DNA of 59,793 nucleotides, taken from NCBI RefSeq assembly GCF_938045345.1, contig NZ_CALIMS010000050.1, positions 1-59,793 on the forward strand, given 5' to 3'. Below are positions 32,848-42,131 of the stretch, one piece after another. The notes below the pieces were generated by a model that worked only from the letters and a program-made list of their open reading frames with translations, was not told the DNA's origin and did no database searches. The first letter of the stretch is position 1. Each line of letters begins with the position of its first letter. The stretch comes from an uncultured Campylobacter sp. (GTDB taxonomy: Bacteria > Campylobacterota > Campylobacteria > Campylobacterales > Campylobacteraceae). The translations under genes were made by a program, and so were the position numbers.

Positions 32848-35589
32848 ATGAAAAAGCTTATATTTTTTATCTCCGCCCTGCTTTGCTCTTTGAGCCTTTA
32901 CTCCGCAGATACCAACCCGGATGCGCCGCTTAAGCTCGATCCTAGCGTCGTGCACGGCAAGCTAGCAAACGGCGTGAAATTTTATATCCTCAAAAACGAC
33001 GTGCCGAAAAATAGCGCGCTTTTTTACCTCAACGTAGCCGCAGGTAGTGTTGATGAAAATGATGACGAGCAAGGTCTTGCGCACTTCGTCGAGCATATGG
33101 CATTTAACGGCAGCGAGCACTTCGATAAAAACGAGCTAGTCCATACCTTGCAGCGCTTGGGAGTAAAATTCGGCGCCGATCTCAATGCACAGACTGGCTT
33201 TGAAAACACCACCTACAACATCCAAGCCCAAGTGAGCGACGAGACACTAAAGGATGTATTTTTGGTACTGCGCGATTATGCAGGCGGCGTAAAATTTGAC
33301 GAGAACGAAACGCAAAAGGAAAAAGGCATCATCTTAGAAGAAGCAAAAAAAGGCTTTGAGAGGCGATTTTATGAAAAGCGTGCCACATATTTATACCCTA
33401 ATTCCATATTTTCCAGACGCTTTCCGATCGGACAAAATGAAATCATCAAAGGCGCCACTGGCGAGCAACTAAAAAAATTCTACGCGCGCAACTACCTTCC
33501 TAGCGCCATTAGCATCATAGTCGTGGGCGACGTAAACGTTGAGCAGATTAAAAACCTAATCAAGCAAAATTTTAGCTCTCTTTCTGCGCACGGCGAAAAA
33601 ATCCCGCGCGATCTTAGCCTACGCCCATTTGAAGGCGGGCTAGTAAGCACCGTAGAGCCCGAGCTCGGCGCCAATGTCGCTAGCGTGCTTTACGCAGGCA
33701 AATATGAGCCGCTAAGGAGCTACGGTGCGCTTAAAAATGAGTGGCTGCAAGCCTACGTATCGAGGCTAATGGAGCTTGGATACGAGGCGATGAATATAAA
33801 TGCCAAAATTCCGCTTAAAGCCTATTTCGGCTCGGACGATCTGTTTAAAAACCGCAGACTATACAGCATAAGCGCGAATATTTTTAATTTCGACACCAAC
33901 GCCACATTAAATAGTCTTTTTAGCGCGATCAAAGGGGTACGCGAACACGGATTTAACAATGACGATTTTGATAGCGTTAAGGCGGAATTTAAACATCAAG
34001 TGCAAGCCGATCTGCTTAAAAACGATACACAAAGTGCGCAAATAGGAGCGCTACTTGATTTCGTACAAAACGGCAATGTAAAGCTTAGCAAGCAAGACGA
34101 GCACGATCTAAGCCTCAAGGCGTTAGAAGAAATAACGCTAGCAGATGTTAATAAATTTTTCTCAAAGATAACGGATGGAGCGAGATTTACGGAGATTATC
34201 TCGGCAAAGGATTTGGGCATTAGCCAAAAAGACGCGGAGCTGCTCTACGAAAAAGCGGTGCCGTTTAATTTCGCTGCTTCGAAGCTTGCTTCCAAGCAGC
34301 TTGCGGGAGCAAATTTAAAAGAGACGGAATTTAAAGCACAAAAAGGCGCTAGCGGCACTGAAATTTTGGTGTTTAAAAACGGCGCTCGCGTAATTTTAAA
34401 ACCCCTTAAAAGCGAGAAAAATAAAATCGCCCTCGTAGCCGTTAAAAAAGGCGGTTACGCGCACTTTGGCAAGGCTCGTGGCGAAATTTTAACTGCGCTG
34501 CTCAACTCAGGCACCATAGGTGAGCTAAACGAATATGAGGCGGGACGCTTGACCTCAAAATTTGATTATAAGCTAAGATTTAGGATGGATGACGCAGACT
34601 GCGGTTTTAGAGGCGCAGGAGCGGATCTGGAGGCGATGGCGCACGAGCTTTACGCAAGATTTAGCGAGCCGCTAATTCATGCAAGCTCGCTTACAAAATA
34701 CAAAACCGACGCGCTTTCGGCGATTGCGCTACGAGACGAGACGGCGGAATTTAAATTCGGCGAGCAAATTTTAAAATCTCTATATTCAGGAGATACGGCT
34801 CGCAAGCAGCCGCTTAGCGTAGATGACGTAAAGAGCGCAAATCTTGCCGATTTACAGCGCGATGCGGATGAAATTTTTTCAGGTGTTGGAGATTTTATCT
34901 TTGTGCTTAGCGGCGATTTTGAGCCTGCGCGCGCGAAACAAATTCTAGCCAAATATATCGGCAATCTAAAGCCCGGCACAAGCAGCGCTACGCCTAAAAC
35001 TTTGATGCTAAATACTTCTAGCGGCGAGATAGTACAAGACTACGGCGATAGTGATAAAAGCGAAGTTCGGATGATTTTTTCAAACTATGAGCTGCAAAAT
35101 TTTGACTTTGCAGACACTTATAAATTTCAAGCGTTAAAAAGCGTGCTAAGCAATCGCATCGTCGAGCAGATCCGCGAGGCGCGCGGACAAATTTACTCGG
35201 CGATGGTGCATAGCGCCTATGTGCGTGAGCCACAAATCGCAGCGAGCTTGAACGTATCGTTTTCTACCGAGCCGAAAGATGCCCGTGCCGTTGCAGCAAG
35301 CGTGAGTGAAATTTTAAAACAGATCGAAAGCTCCGGTGCGAAAGATAGCGAGCTGGCAAATTTTAAAAAAGCTCAAATTCTATCGACCAAAAGGGCTGCG
35401 CAGACGAATGATTTTTGGCTTGCTAATATCACTGCACACGAGCTTTACGGCTATCCGCTCTATGATGAAAAAAGCTACGCGGCAAGCATAAATGCGGTAA
35501 AAAGCGCGGATGTGCAAAAAGCCGCACAAATGCTAAGCGATAGGCTATTTACAGCGATTTTAAATCCAAAAAGCTCCGAGAAACGCTAA
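32848..35589 (+). CDS. M16-family zinc metalloprotease (PqqL-like)
   Basis: A 913-aa secreted protease. Sec signal ~1-20. The inverted zinc motif HFVEH at residues 79-83 has the third ligand expected in a downstream E-rich helix (around 155). There are two M16 halves; the second lacks the zinc motif and holds an R/Y-type substrate region (EQIREARGQIYSAMVHSAY). Such periplasmic PqqL/YhjJ-type proteases degrade peptides or receptor-bound proteins. The stop overlaps the SbmA/BacA-like gene by one base (TAATG), hinting that peptide degradation and uptake are linked. Confidence 0.93.
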   Translation: MKKLIFFISALLCSLSLYSADTNPDAPLKLDPSVVHGKLANGVKFYILKNDVPKNSALFYLNVAAGSVDENDDEQGLAHFVEHMAFNGSEHFDKNELVHTLQRLGVKFGADLNAQTGFENTTYNIQAQVSDETLKDVFLVLRDYAGGVKFDENETQKEKGIILEEAKKGFERRFYEKRATYLYPNSIFSRRFPIGQNEIIKGATGEQLKKFYARNYLPSAISIIVVGDVNVEQIKNLIKQNFSSLSAHGEKIPRDLSLRPFEGGLVSTVEPELGANVASVLYAGKYEPLRSYGALKNEWLQAYVSRLMELGYEAMNINAKIPLKAYFGSDDLFKNRRLYSISANIFNFDTNATLNSLFSAIKGVREHGFNNDDFDSVKAEFKHQVQADLLKNDTQSAQIGALLDFVQNGNVKLSKQDEHDLSLKALEEITLADVNKFFSKITDGARFTEIISAKDLGISQKDAELLYEKAVPFNFAASKLASKQLAGANLKETEFKAQKGASGTEILVFKNGARVILKPLKSEKNKIALVAVKKGGYAHFGKARGEILTALLNSGTIGELNEYEAGRLTSKFDYKLRFRMDDADCGFRGAGADLEAMAHELYARFSEPLIHASSLTKYKTDALSAIALRDETAEFKFGEQILKSLYSGDTARKQPLSVDDVKSANLADLQRDADEIFSGVGDFIFVLSGDFEPARAKQILAKYIGNLKPGTSSATPKTLMLNTSSGEIVQDYGDSDKSEVRMIFSNYELQNFDFADTYKFQALKSVLSNRIVEQIREARGQIYSAMVHSAYVREPQIAASLNVSFSTEPKDARAVAASVSEILKQIESSGAKDSELANFKKAQILSTKRAAQTNDFWLANITAHELYGYPLYDEKSYAASINAVKSADVQKAAQMLSDRLFTAILNPKSSEKR

Positions 35590-36557
35590 TGTTCGTTTCA
35601 TTTTTTAAAAGCAAAAAATGGGCACTTTTAGCATATACAGGGCTAGTATTTTTGATCGCTATCAATTGGTACCAAACTACGCTGAGCGTGCGTTTCAACG
35701 AATGGTATCGCGTATTTTATGATTTATGTCAAAACGTAGATCGTCATACGTTAAACGATTTTTACGCACAGATGAGGGTCTTTTTATGGATAGCGATGCC
35801 TGCCGTAGTAGCTGCTATTTCGGAGCGATACGTGGCGCGAATTTGGGCATTTAAATGGCGAGAGGCGATGACATTTTCGTATTTTTCATACTGGAAAAAA
35901 GTAAGTAAAGATATCGAAGGAAGCTCGCAGCGTATCCAAGAAGACATCTACCGCTTCTCAAAAATCATCGAAGATATCGGCACGCGCGTACTTTCGGCGG
36001 CGATGACTCTTTTTGCGTTTATCCCTGTTTTGTGGAGTCTTAGCGAGAAAGTACCTTTTGAGGCGCTCAAAAAAATTCCCGGCTCTCTCGTATGGATCGC
36101 ACTTGCAGTAAGCATCGGCGGACTGATAATTTCTTGGCTAGTAGGTTGGTTTCTGCCTAGGCTTGAATACAACAATCAAAAGGCGGAAGCTGCGTTTCGT
36201 AAAGAGCTGGTTTATGCCGAGGAGAATAAGGCGGAATATGCGAGCGAAGAGACTACAAAGACGCTATTTGGCAAACTAAAGCACAACTATTACAGGCTAT
36301 TTTTGCACTACTGCTACTTTGATTTATGGCTAAATTCTTTCTCGCAAATCCTAGTTATCGTGCCCTATCTCATAATGGGACCAGGACTTTTTACTAAGGC
36401 GATTACGCTTGGAGTGATGATTCAAGTAGGCAATGCTTTTAACCAAGTACGCGGTAGCTTTAGCGTTTTTATCGATAACTGGACGACGATCACGGAGCTG
36501 CGCTCAATCCATATGCGACTTAAAGAGTTTGAAAAAAATATCGACTACAAGGGCTAG
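35589..36557 (+). CDS. SbmA/BacA-like membrane protein
   Basis: A 322-aa integral membrane protein. The hydrophobic N-terminal helix precedes INWYQTTLSVRFNEWYRVFYDLCQ, a segment typical of SbmA/BacA proteins. The following AFKWREAMTFSYFSYWKK, SSQRIQEDIYRFSKIIED and RLEYNNQKAEAAFRKELVYAEEN blocks also fit. Members import antimicrobial peptides and other peptides by proton motive force. It is shorter than SbmA (~400 aa), as I recall for Campylobacter homologues. Overlaps the protease stop. Confidence 0.88.
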   Translation: MFVSFFKSKKWALLAYTGLVFLIAINWYQTTLSVRFNEWYRVFYDLCQNVDRHTLNDFYAQMRVFLWIAMPAVVAAISERYVARIWAFKWREAMTFSYFSYWKKVSKDIEGSSQRIQEDIYRFSKIIEDIGTRVLSAAMTLFAFIPVLWSLSEKVPFEALKKIPGSLVWIALAVSIGGLIISWLVGWFLPRLEYNNQKAEAAFRKELVYAEENKAEYASEETTKTLFGKLKHNYYRLFLHYCYFDLWLNSFSQILVIVPYLIMGPGLFTKAITLGVMIQVGNAFNQVRGSFSVFIDNWTTITELRSIHMRLKEFEKNIDYKG

Positions 36558-36582
36558 ATAAAATTTCGCCCGCATCTTCCGC

Positions 36583-36618
36583 CGGAATTTCACTTTCTAA
36601 ATTTAAAGCGAAATTCCG
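36583..36618. terminator. Strong hairpin between convergent genes
   Basis: The nine-base arms CGGAATTTC (36583-36591) and GAAATTCCG (36610-36618) pair perfectly. Inside them CTTT (36593-36596) pairs with AAAG (36605-36608). It lies 26 bases after the SbmA/BacA-like stop and 30 bases from the end of the small minus-strand gene. It could stop transcription from either side, but a U-run is weak (CTTTTAAAATTT follows at some distance). Confidence 0.4.
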
Positions 36619-36647
36619 GGCCGCAAGCTTTTAAAATTTCTACGCTT

Positions 36648-36752
36648 TTACTGCTCTCTTTTTTCTTGATGAGTAATGTTTAGCTTTATAAATTTATAGC
36701 TCGCGATTAGCAAGATCATCCAAATCGCGATGAAAACTAAAGATTTGACCAT
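36648..36752 (-). CDS. Small single-TM protein downstream of cydB (CydX-like position)
   Basis: 34 codons: MVKSLVFIAIWMILLIASYK then a polar tail FIKLNITHQEKREQ, one membrane helix at about 4-20. ATG at 36752 with AAGGATTAAAA in front; stop at 36648-36650. It lies about 150 bases downstream of cydB on the same strand. Small bd-oxidase subunits (CydX, ~37 aa; CydS/CydH in others) are encoded in such places. It does not align obviously with E. coli CydX, so this would be a divergent or unrelated member. Real gene likely; role inferred from place. Confidence 0.5.
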   Translation of the reverse strand: MVKSLVFIAIWMILLIASYKFIKLNITHQEKREQ

Positions 36753-36901
36753 TTTTAATCCTTAAAATTTTTTATAAATGCGGCGCGTAAAAAGCGCCAC
36801 CGATATGAAATTTAACCAAGCGCAAAAGCACGCAGTGCCTCGCACTAGAGCAACTCCTCGCCGCCACACGACGTGCAAAAGCCGCGCTAGAGCGGGCGCG
36901 C
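36753..36901. other. Spacer between cydB and the small protein gene
   Basis: Contains small inverted repeats: GGCGC (36782-36786) / GCGCC (36794-36798), and AGTGC-CTC-GCACT at about 36835-36847. These could give partial termination after cydB or a start for the small gene; evidence is weak. Confidence 0.35.
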
Positions 36902-38008
36902 CTAATAATGCTCGTTTATAAGCTCCTCTTTATCAAGCTTCTTCGCATCCATTGCGCGCCAAACATAGCTGATATAACCCAGCACGAAAGGCACTAGAAA
37001 CGATACGTAAAACATCGTCTTAAGCGTATAGAGGCTCGAGCTTGCGTTGCTTATCGAAAGCGAGCTTTGTAGGTCAAAATTTGACGGATAAAACGCCGTG
37101 TGATTTAGCCCTAGGATCAAAAATACGCTCGTTACCGCGCATACGACGCCTACGCCGTAGAAAAATACTCCGCGCACGCTGCTTGTAAATGTGCCTTTGA
37201 ATATCCCCACCAACACCAGCACAACGCCGAGCAGCAGCAAGATTAGTGCCGCAGGCAGGCTTAGGTAATTGTGCAGATACTTAAAGCTCTCGAGACTTAC
37301 GACGCCGCCCGCGCCGACTGCATAGCCCTGCTTTAGCAAGACCCACGCCAAAAACGCGATGAAAAATACCAAAAACGCGCTAGCGTTAAATTTAAGCGAG
37401 GCTTTGAGCTTAGCGATCATTTCGGGCTCGGCGATATTATTCATCAAATATAAGCTCGCTCCCGTCCTAGCGCAGAAAAATAGCGCAACTCCCAAGATGT
37501 AATTAAACGGATTTGCTAGCGCCTCAAGTCCGCGAGCGGAGTTTTTCCACTGCACGAAATTATTCTGCCCTAGCGCGAACTCGCTGCCGCTAAAAAGCGT
37601 CGAGACGATGATACCAAGCAGGATCGTGCCCAGCGAGCCGTTTATGAAAAGAAAGGCTTCATAAGTTTTGGCGCCCAAGAAATTATCGGGCTTTTTTCTG
37701 TATTCGTAAGCGACGGCTTGGATTATGAAGCAAAAAAGCAGAGCCATCCACGCCCAATACGCCCCGCCGAAGCTGGTCGCATAAAATAGCGGAAACGCCG
37801 CGAAGCACGCTCCGCCAAACATAACGAGCGTAGTAAATGTAAGCTCCCATTTCTTGCCGATGGAATTTATTATAAAATCCTTCTCGGTCTCATTTTTCGC
37901 CAGCGTAAAAAGCAGCGTCTGACCGCCCTGCACGAAGAGCATAAAAACCAAAATTCCGCCCAGAAGCGAAACCACGCACCACCAATAAATTTGAAAAATT
38001 TCGTGCAT
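36902..38008 (-). CDS. cydB: Cytochrome bd-type oxidase subunit II
   Basis: A 368-aa inner-membrane subunit with eight or nine helices. N-terminal IYWWCVVSLLGGILVFMLFVQGGQTLL is typical of subunit II, and SNFDLQSSLSISNASSSLYTLKTMFYV is near the end. It stabilises the heme-bearing subunit I. In Campylobacter the pair is called CioAB (cyanide-insensitive oxidase) and may lack heme d. It starts one base after the cydA stop. Confidence 0.95.
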   Translation of the reverse strand: MHEIFQIYWWCVVSLLGGILVFMLFVQGGQTLLFTLAKNETEKDFIINSIGKKWELTFTTLVMFGGACFAAFPLFYATSFGGAYWAWMALLFCFIIQAVAYEYRKKPDNFLGAKTYEAFLFINGSLGTILLGIIVSTLFSGSEFALGQNNFVQWKNSARGLEALANPFNYILGVALFFCARTGASLYLMNNIAEPEMIAKLKASLKFNASAFLVFFIAFLAWVLLKQGYAVGAGGVVSLESFKYLHNYLSLPAALILLLLGVVLVLVGIFKGTFTSSVRGVFFYGVGVVCAVTSVFLILGLNHTAFYPSNFDLQSSLSISNASSSLYTLKTMFYVSFLVPFVLGYISYVWRAMDAKKLDKEELINEHY

Positions 38009-38009
38009 C

Positions 38010-39533
38010 TTAAAATCCTATCTTTATCTGTTTTAGCATGATCTTTATCTCGGCTATGAATAAAACCGTAAATAAAACCGCAAAGAGCATAAACGAGATC
38101 ATTATGTTCGTTCCCGCTAGGCTCGTAGCTGCGACGCCCACCGGCATAAGATCTTGTATCGCCCACGGCTGGCGCCCTACTTCGGCTACGATCCAGCCCG
38201 CCTCGCACGCGACATATCCCAGAGGAATGCTAAAGACGCAAAGCCATAGAATTTTCTTGTATTCGGCGAGGTTTTTTCGCATCGCCAAAAATAGCGTCAC
38301 GAAAAATAGCAAGATAAAATAGCTTCCCAAAGCCACCATCACGTGGAAGCTATAAAAGGTAAGCGCCACGGGAGGGACGATCTGCTTCGCGTCGTCAAGG
38401 TAGCCGTAGCCTAGATTTTGCATATTTTGGTTACCGAATAAAATTTCGCGCGCCTGCTGCATCGCAGCGGTATCATTGGCGTCTTTGGCGACCTTATAAT
38501 CCTTTAGCGCTTGCAGAGCGATTTTGCCTTTTTCGATCTTTTTATCCGCGCCTTCGATGCCGAATTTTTCATTTCCAAATACCAAATCATCGATGCCCGG
38601 AGTAAAATTATCAAGCCCTCTCGTAGCCATCAGCCCCAGCGCGTAAGGCGCCTTGATCTCAAACAAAAACGGCTCCTTATCGTCTCCGGGAAGTTTGCTC
38701 GGATTTAAAACTCCCGCCGCAACGATGCCTGCATTTACTTCGCCCTTATACAGACCCTCCATCGCCGCAAGCTTCATCGGCTGCTTTTGCGCGACCTGAT
38801 AGGCGCTCTCGTCGCCGCTAAATAGCACGAAAAGCGAGCTTAGCATACCGAAGCTTGCCGCTACGATGAAGCTTTTTTTAGCAAGCGTGAAGTCTTTGTT
38901 TTTTAGCATATAAAACGCCGAAATTCCAAGCACGAAAAGCGCCGCGGTAATGTAACCGCCGCCGACGGTATGTAAAAATTTAGCCACTCCGAAGTGAGAT
39001 AGCGCGATATCTAAAAAATTACTCATCTCGTTGCGCATCGTATCGGGGTTAAAGCTCGTGCCTACCGGGTTTTGCATCCAGGCGTTCGCGATTAGGATCC
39101 AATATGCGCTTAAATTTGATCCGATCGCCACGAGCCAGGTCGAGAGAAGGTGAAATTTCTTGCTTACGCGATCCCAGCCGAAGAACATTACCGCAAAAAA
39201 GGTAGCCTCCAAGAAAAACGCCAGCAAGCCCTCTATCGCAAGCGGCGCACCGAAGATATCGCCCACGAACCAGCTGTAATTCGCCCAGTTGGTACCGAAC
39301 TCAAACTCCATTATGATACCGGTCGCGACGCCGATGGCGAAATTTATACCGAAAAGGCGTAGCCAAAATTTAGTAATCTTGAGCCACTCCTGTTTGCCGG
39401 TCGCGACATATAGGCTCTCCATAAACGCCACGATAAAGCTAAGCCCCAGCGTTAGGGGCACGAAAAGAAAGTGATAAAGCGCCGTGAGCGCAAACTGCGC
39501 CCTCGACCAATCCACGCTAGCAAGCTCTTGCAT
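38010..39533 (-). CDS. cydA: Cytochrome bd-type quinol oxidase subunit I
   Basis: A 507-aa heme-binding subunit. The N-terminal heme ligand region is ALTALYHFLFVPLTLGLSF, and the diagnostic GWIVAEVGRQPWAIQDLMPVGVA comes late, with MEFEFGTNWANYSWFVGDIFGAPLAIEGL earlier. The Q-loop region looks of the short type, as in CioA. Oxidises menaquinol/ubiquinol with oxygen at low tension. Downstream of a DUF4492 gene and upstream of cydB. Confidence 0.96.
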   Translation of the reverse strand: MQELASVDWSRAQFALTALYHFLFVPLTLGLSFIVAFMESLYVATGKQEWLKITKFWLRLFGINFAIGVATGIIMEFEFGTNWANYSWFVGDIFGAPLAIEGLLAFFLEATFFAVMFFGWDRVSKKFHLLSTWLVAIGSNLSAYWILIANAWMQNPVGTSFNPDTMRNEMSNFLDIALSHFGVAKFLHTVGGGYITAALFVLGISAFYMLKNKDFTLAKKSFIVAASFGMLSSLFVLFSGDESAYQVAQKQPMKLAAMEGLYKGEVNAGIVAAGVLNPSKLPGDDKEPFLFEIKAPYALGLMATRGLDNFTPGIDDLVFGNEKFGIEGADKKIEKGKIALQALKDYKVAKDANDTAAMQQAREILFGNQNMQNLGYGYLDDAKQIVPPVALTFYSFHVMVALGSYFILLFFVTLFLAMRKNLAEYKKILWLCVFSIPLGYVACEAGWIVAEVGRQPWAIQDLMPVGVAATSLAGTNIMISFMLFAVLFTVLFIAEIKIMLKQIKIGF

Positions 39534-39535
39534 TC

Positions 39536-39742
39536 CTACTCCTTAGTCAAATTTTTATAGATGAAATCGATTTTTTCTTGATCGGTTTTAAATTTAGAAT
39601 CTAAATTTTCGTCGAAAATGAAAAATTTAAGTAGCACAAAAATTATAAATAGCTTGATCAAAATCACTGCCCATAGCGTTTTGCCAAGCTTCATCGAAGC
39701 AAATCCGTGCGCGTAAAATTTTAAAATTTTGCCGAAAAACAT
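39536..39742 (-). CDS. DUF4492 protein upstream of cydAB
   Basis: 68 aa from ATG at 39742 (a TTG one codon earlier is also possible). One hydrophobic helix (TLWAVILIKLFIIFVLLKFFIF, about 22-43) and a C-terminal polar tail, with basic FASMKLGKTL before the helix. It sits two bases before cydA. In Campylobacterota a DUF4492 protein precedes cydA, so it may assist bd-oxidase assembly. No enzymatic motif. Confidence 0.85.
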   Translation of the reverse strand: MFFGKILKFYAHGFASMKLGKTLWAVILIKLFIIFVLLKFFIFDENLDSKFKTDQEKIDFIYKNLTKE

Positions 39743-40220
39743 CAAATTTTAACCTTTAGCAATTATTAGTTTATATTTTTTATTGTATAACAATTAATTA
39801 AAATTTAGCTTTAAATTTTGAAATTTTGGTAGCAATTTTATCTTTTTAATAAACACCTCGGTCTTGCGTCATCTCGCTCAAGTAAAGTTTTATTGTATAA
39901 TTCACAAACAATCACATTTTACTTAAACTGCACAAAATTTTAGTTTAGATTCGTCGCAAAATTTTAGAATAGAACATCCAAGAAACGAGCAGAAAAATGC
40001 GCGAGACTTTACCAAGCATCTTTATGCCTAATTCGTAGCAATTTTAAACAGAATTTTTTGTAGACAAATTAATACGGCTCGGCTGAAAGCAAACGTAAAA
40101 ATTTTGAGGCTAAACGCCCGAATTACACGATATAAAATTTAAGAACGTATAATTAACTTGACGCAAAATTTAAAGCGTTTAATTAGACTGGGCGGATAAT
40201 TGAAAAGCCTAAGAGCCGAT
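39743..40220. other. Non-coding spacer upstream of the bd-oxidase operon
   Basis: About 475 A+T-rich bases. It carries the palindrome ATTGT-ATA-ACAAT at about 39782-39794 close to the DUF4492 start, and a second TTTTATTGTATAA at about 39888. These may be promoter or regulator sites for cyd. No gene was found. Confidence 0.5.
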
Positions 40221-41006
40221 TTAGCGTAAATTTGCAGCATGGCTCATCAGCGCCACAATCTCTACTAAGTCGAATTTGCCGCCGAAAAAGAGATTGAAAG
40301 CAAGCGCGCCCTGATTTATCAGCATCTCTTTGCCGTCTTTTGCGGGTAGATTTTTTGCGCTCGCGGCTTGTAAAAATGGAGTCTGCTTGCCATAGATCGC
40401 ATCAAAAGCAAATTTTGCGCGGGATAAAATTTCATCTATTACCCCTTCGGGCGCAGGTAGCGCATCATCTTTTAGCCCTGCGCCAGTGGCATTGACGATC
40501 AGATCGTAGTCTTTGGATCTAAAATTTTCATAGGTAAAAAATTCCTCGCAACCGAAGTCAAAATCTTTTACGCTACGGTTTAGGATGTCGAATTTCACGC
40601 CGTTTTTGCTTAGCGCGTAGCCGATTGCCCGCGTCGTGCCGCCCGCGCCTAAAATAAGCGCGTTGCGAATCTCGCCAAAATCCAAGATCGCGCAGAAAAA
40701 CCCCTGGGCGTCGGTGTTAAAGCCGTGCAGCGCGCCGCCTTTTAGCATCAGCGTGTTTACCGAGCCTATCTTCTGCGCCGCCTCGCTTAGGAGGTCGCAT
40801 GCTTTAAATGCGTCGAGCTTAAAAGGCACGGTTACGTTCGCGCCCGTAAGCCCTAAAGTTTCAAATTTAGCTCGCAGCTCCTCGCCGCGCTGCAGCAAAA
40901 CTCGCCCATAGTAGGCGTCTAGGGCTAGAAATTTTATAGCGTAGTTATGAAGTAGCGGCGAGAGGGAGTGGGCGATCGGGTTGCCGAAAACCGCGAATCT
41001 GTCCAC
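40221..41006 (-). CDS. aroE: Shikimate dehydrogenase
   Basis: A 261-aa NADPH enzyme of the chorismate pathway. N-terminal FAVFGNPIAHSLSPLLHNYAI binds shikimate, the catalytic Lys/Asp region is TVPFKLDAF, and ALILGAGGTTRAIGYAL is the NADP loop. The GTG start at 41006 overlaps the SPOR-protein stop by one base. Last gene of the minus-strand run that began near 47.4 kb. Confidence 0.95.
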   Translation of the reverse strand: MDRFAVFGNPIAHSLSPLLHNYAIKFLALDAYYGRVLLQRGEELRAKFETLGLTGANVTVPFKLDAFKACDLLSEAAQKIGSVNTLMLKGGALHGFNTDAQGFFCAILDFGEIRNALILGAGGTTRAIGYALSKNGVKFDILNRSVKDFDFGCEEFFTYENFRSKDYDLIVNATGAGLKDDALPAPEGVIDEILSRAKFAFDAIYGKQTPFLQAASAKNLPAKDGKEMLINQGALAFNLFFGGKFDLVEIVALMSHAANLR

Positions 41007-42037
41007 TATTTCACTCGGTAGATATACGCTCCGCTATTGATGCTGCGCATATCGCTAAGTGCCTTTTGTAGCGCCTCGCCCTCAAAAGGTCCGACTAAAA
41101 TTTTAGTCACGCTCTTGCTGCCGACGTGAGTTTGCAGAGCGATCGGATTATAGCCTTTTTTAGTGATTTTTTTAGTGTCAGACCCGTTTGGATCGTAGGC
41201 ATTTGATGCGAAAACCTGCACATAACTGCCGTTTGCCACGCTGGTGCTGGTGCTCTTTGCTGCAACGCCAGCTTTTACGCTCTCGCTTTTAGACTCCGGC
41301 TTGCTGGCTTCTTTTTTAGGCTCAGGTTTTGCTGGCTCTTTTTTGGCTTCAGCTTTCGCATGTTCCTTTTTAACTTCCGTTTTTGAAGACTCTTTTTTAA
41401 CTTCTGTTTTTGCTTGTTTTTCAGGTTCTTTTTTAGGCTCTACTTTTTGCTCGACTTTTCTAATTTCGGTTTTAGAAGGTTCTTTTTTGATCTCGTCTTT
41501 TGCAGATTCTTTCTTAGGCTCGGACTTTTTTACGTCCGTTTTTTCAGACTTTTTGGCTTCGTCTTTAGGCTCAATCTTTTTACTTTCTATTTTAACTTCG
41601 GATTTTTTTGGCTCTTCTTTGATTTCGGGCTTTTGGATTTCTACTTTCTGCGCTTCAGGCTGAGCGCTTGCAACAACCTTACTTTCGGAATTAGGCTCTT
41701 GGGTCTTTATCTCTACTTTGGTTGGAGCTGCAGATGCTGCATTGGGTTCTGATTTCACTTCTACAGGCTCAGGCTGCGAAGGCTCGGGTTTTTGAACTTG
41801 CACGGCAGGCTTTTGCTCCGCTTTGGCAAGCTCTTCTTCACTAGGCATAGTAAGACCTGCATTGGTGTCAATATCGTCTTTATTAATAGCCTTCATTATG
41901 ATTAAAATGATTAAGAATAAAACTACGACGCCGGCTGCGACGGTAAGACCTTTTTTTAAATTTGCATTCTTATCGACATTGCCGTTATTGATCACTATGT
42001 CGTCTATGCTGCTCATATCGAAATTTTTGTCGTTCAT
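41006..42037 (-). CDS. SPOR-domain cell-envelope protein
   Basis: A 343-aa protein. One TM helix at about 29-50 (VAAGVVVLFLIILIIMKAI), then a very long Lys/Glu/Pro/Ser-rich periplasmic linker (about 65-265) with repeated KKEP/KSEP/VKKE units, and a C-terminal SPOR domain (about 268-343; YVQVFASNAY... KILVGPFEGEALQKAL). SPOR domains bind denuded glycan strands at division septa. In C. jejuni a protein at this locus (glyA...aroE) has the same layout. Coupled to aroE. Confidence 0.88.
   Translation of the reverse strand: MNDKNFDMSSIDDIVINNGNVDKNANLKKGLTVAAGVVVLFLIILIIMKAINKDDIDTNAGLTMPSEEELAKAEQKPAVQVQKPEPSQPEPVEVKSEPNAASAAPTKVEIKTQEPNSESKVVASAQPEAQKVEIQKPEIKEEPKKSEVKIESKKIEPKDEAKKSEKTDVKKSEPKKESAKDEIKKEPSKTEIRKVEQKVEPKKEPEKQAKTEVKKESSKTEVKKEHAKAEAKKEPAKPEPKKEASKPESKSESVKAGVAAKSTSTSVANGSYVQVFASNAYDPNGSDTKKITKKGYNPIALQTHVGSKSVTKILVGPFEGEALQKALSDMRSINSGAYIYRVK
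41280..41650 (-). repeat. Lys/Glu-rich low-complexity repeat inside the SPOR gene
   Basis: This part of the SPOR gene encodes about 25 short units of the kind KK-E-P/S-x(0-3)-K, with nearly repeated codons (GAGCCTAAAAAA-type). It is a likely site of length variation by slippage, and the complementary strand has long open frames as a consequence. Confidence 0.55.
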
Positions 42038-42099
42038 ACTCTCTCCTAAGATTATTATTTACTTTGTAAATTCTACCACGCAAAATTTACGAAATAAAT

Positions 42100-42123
42100 A
42101 ATTCGGGTAAGCTTACCCGAATT
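42100..42123 (-). terminator. 24-base perfect palindrome after glyA
   Basis: AATTCGGGTAAGC and its complement form a perfect 24-base inverted repeat with centre AAGCTT, just downstream of glyA on the minus strand. The sequence beyond on that strand reads AATTATTTATTT (T-rich), so it is a plausible intrinsic terminator between glyA and the SPOR gene. The dyad has no loop other than its own centre, so a protein-binding site is possible. Confidence 0.55.
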
Positions 42124-42131
42124 TATTAAAT

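Noticed and set aside
41244..41663. Long plus-strand frames opposite the SPOR gene
   Set aside because: They are by-products of the Lys/Glu-rich repeat (antisense reads as Ser/Phe/Leu); the minus-strand SPOR protein is clear.
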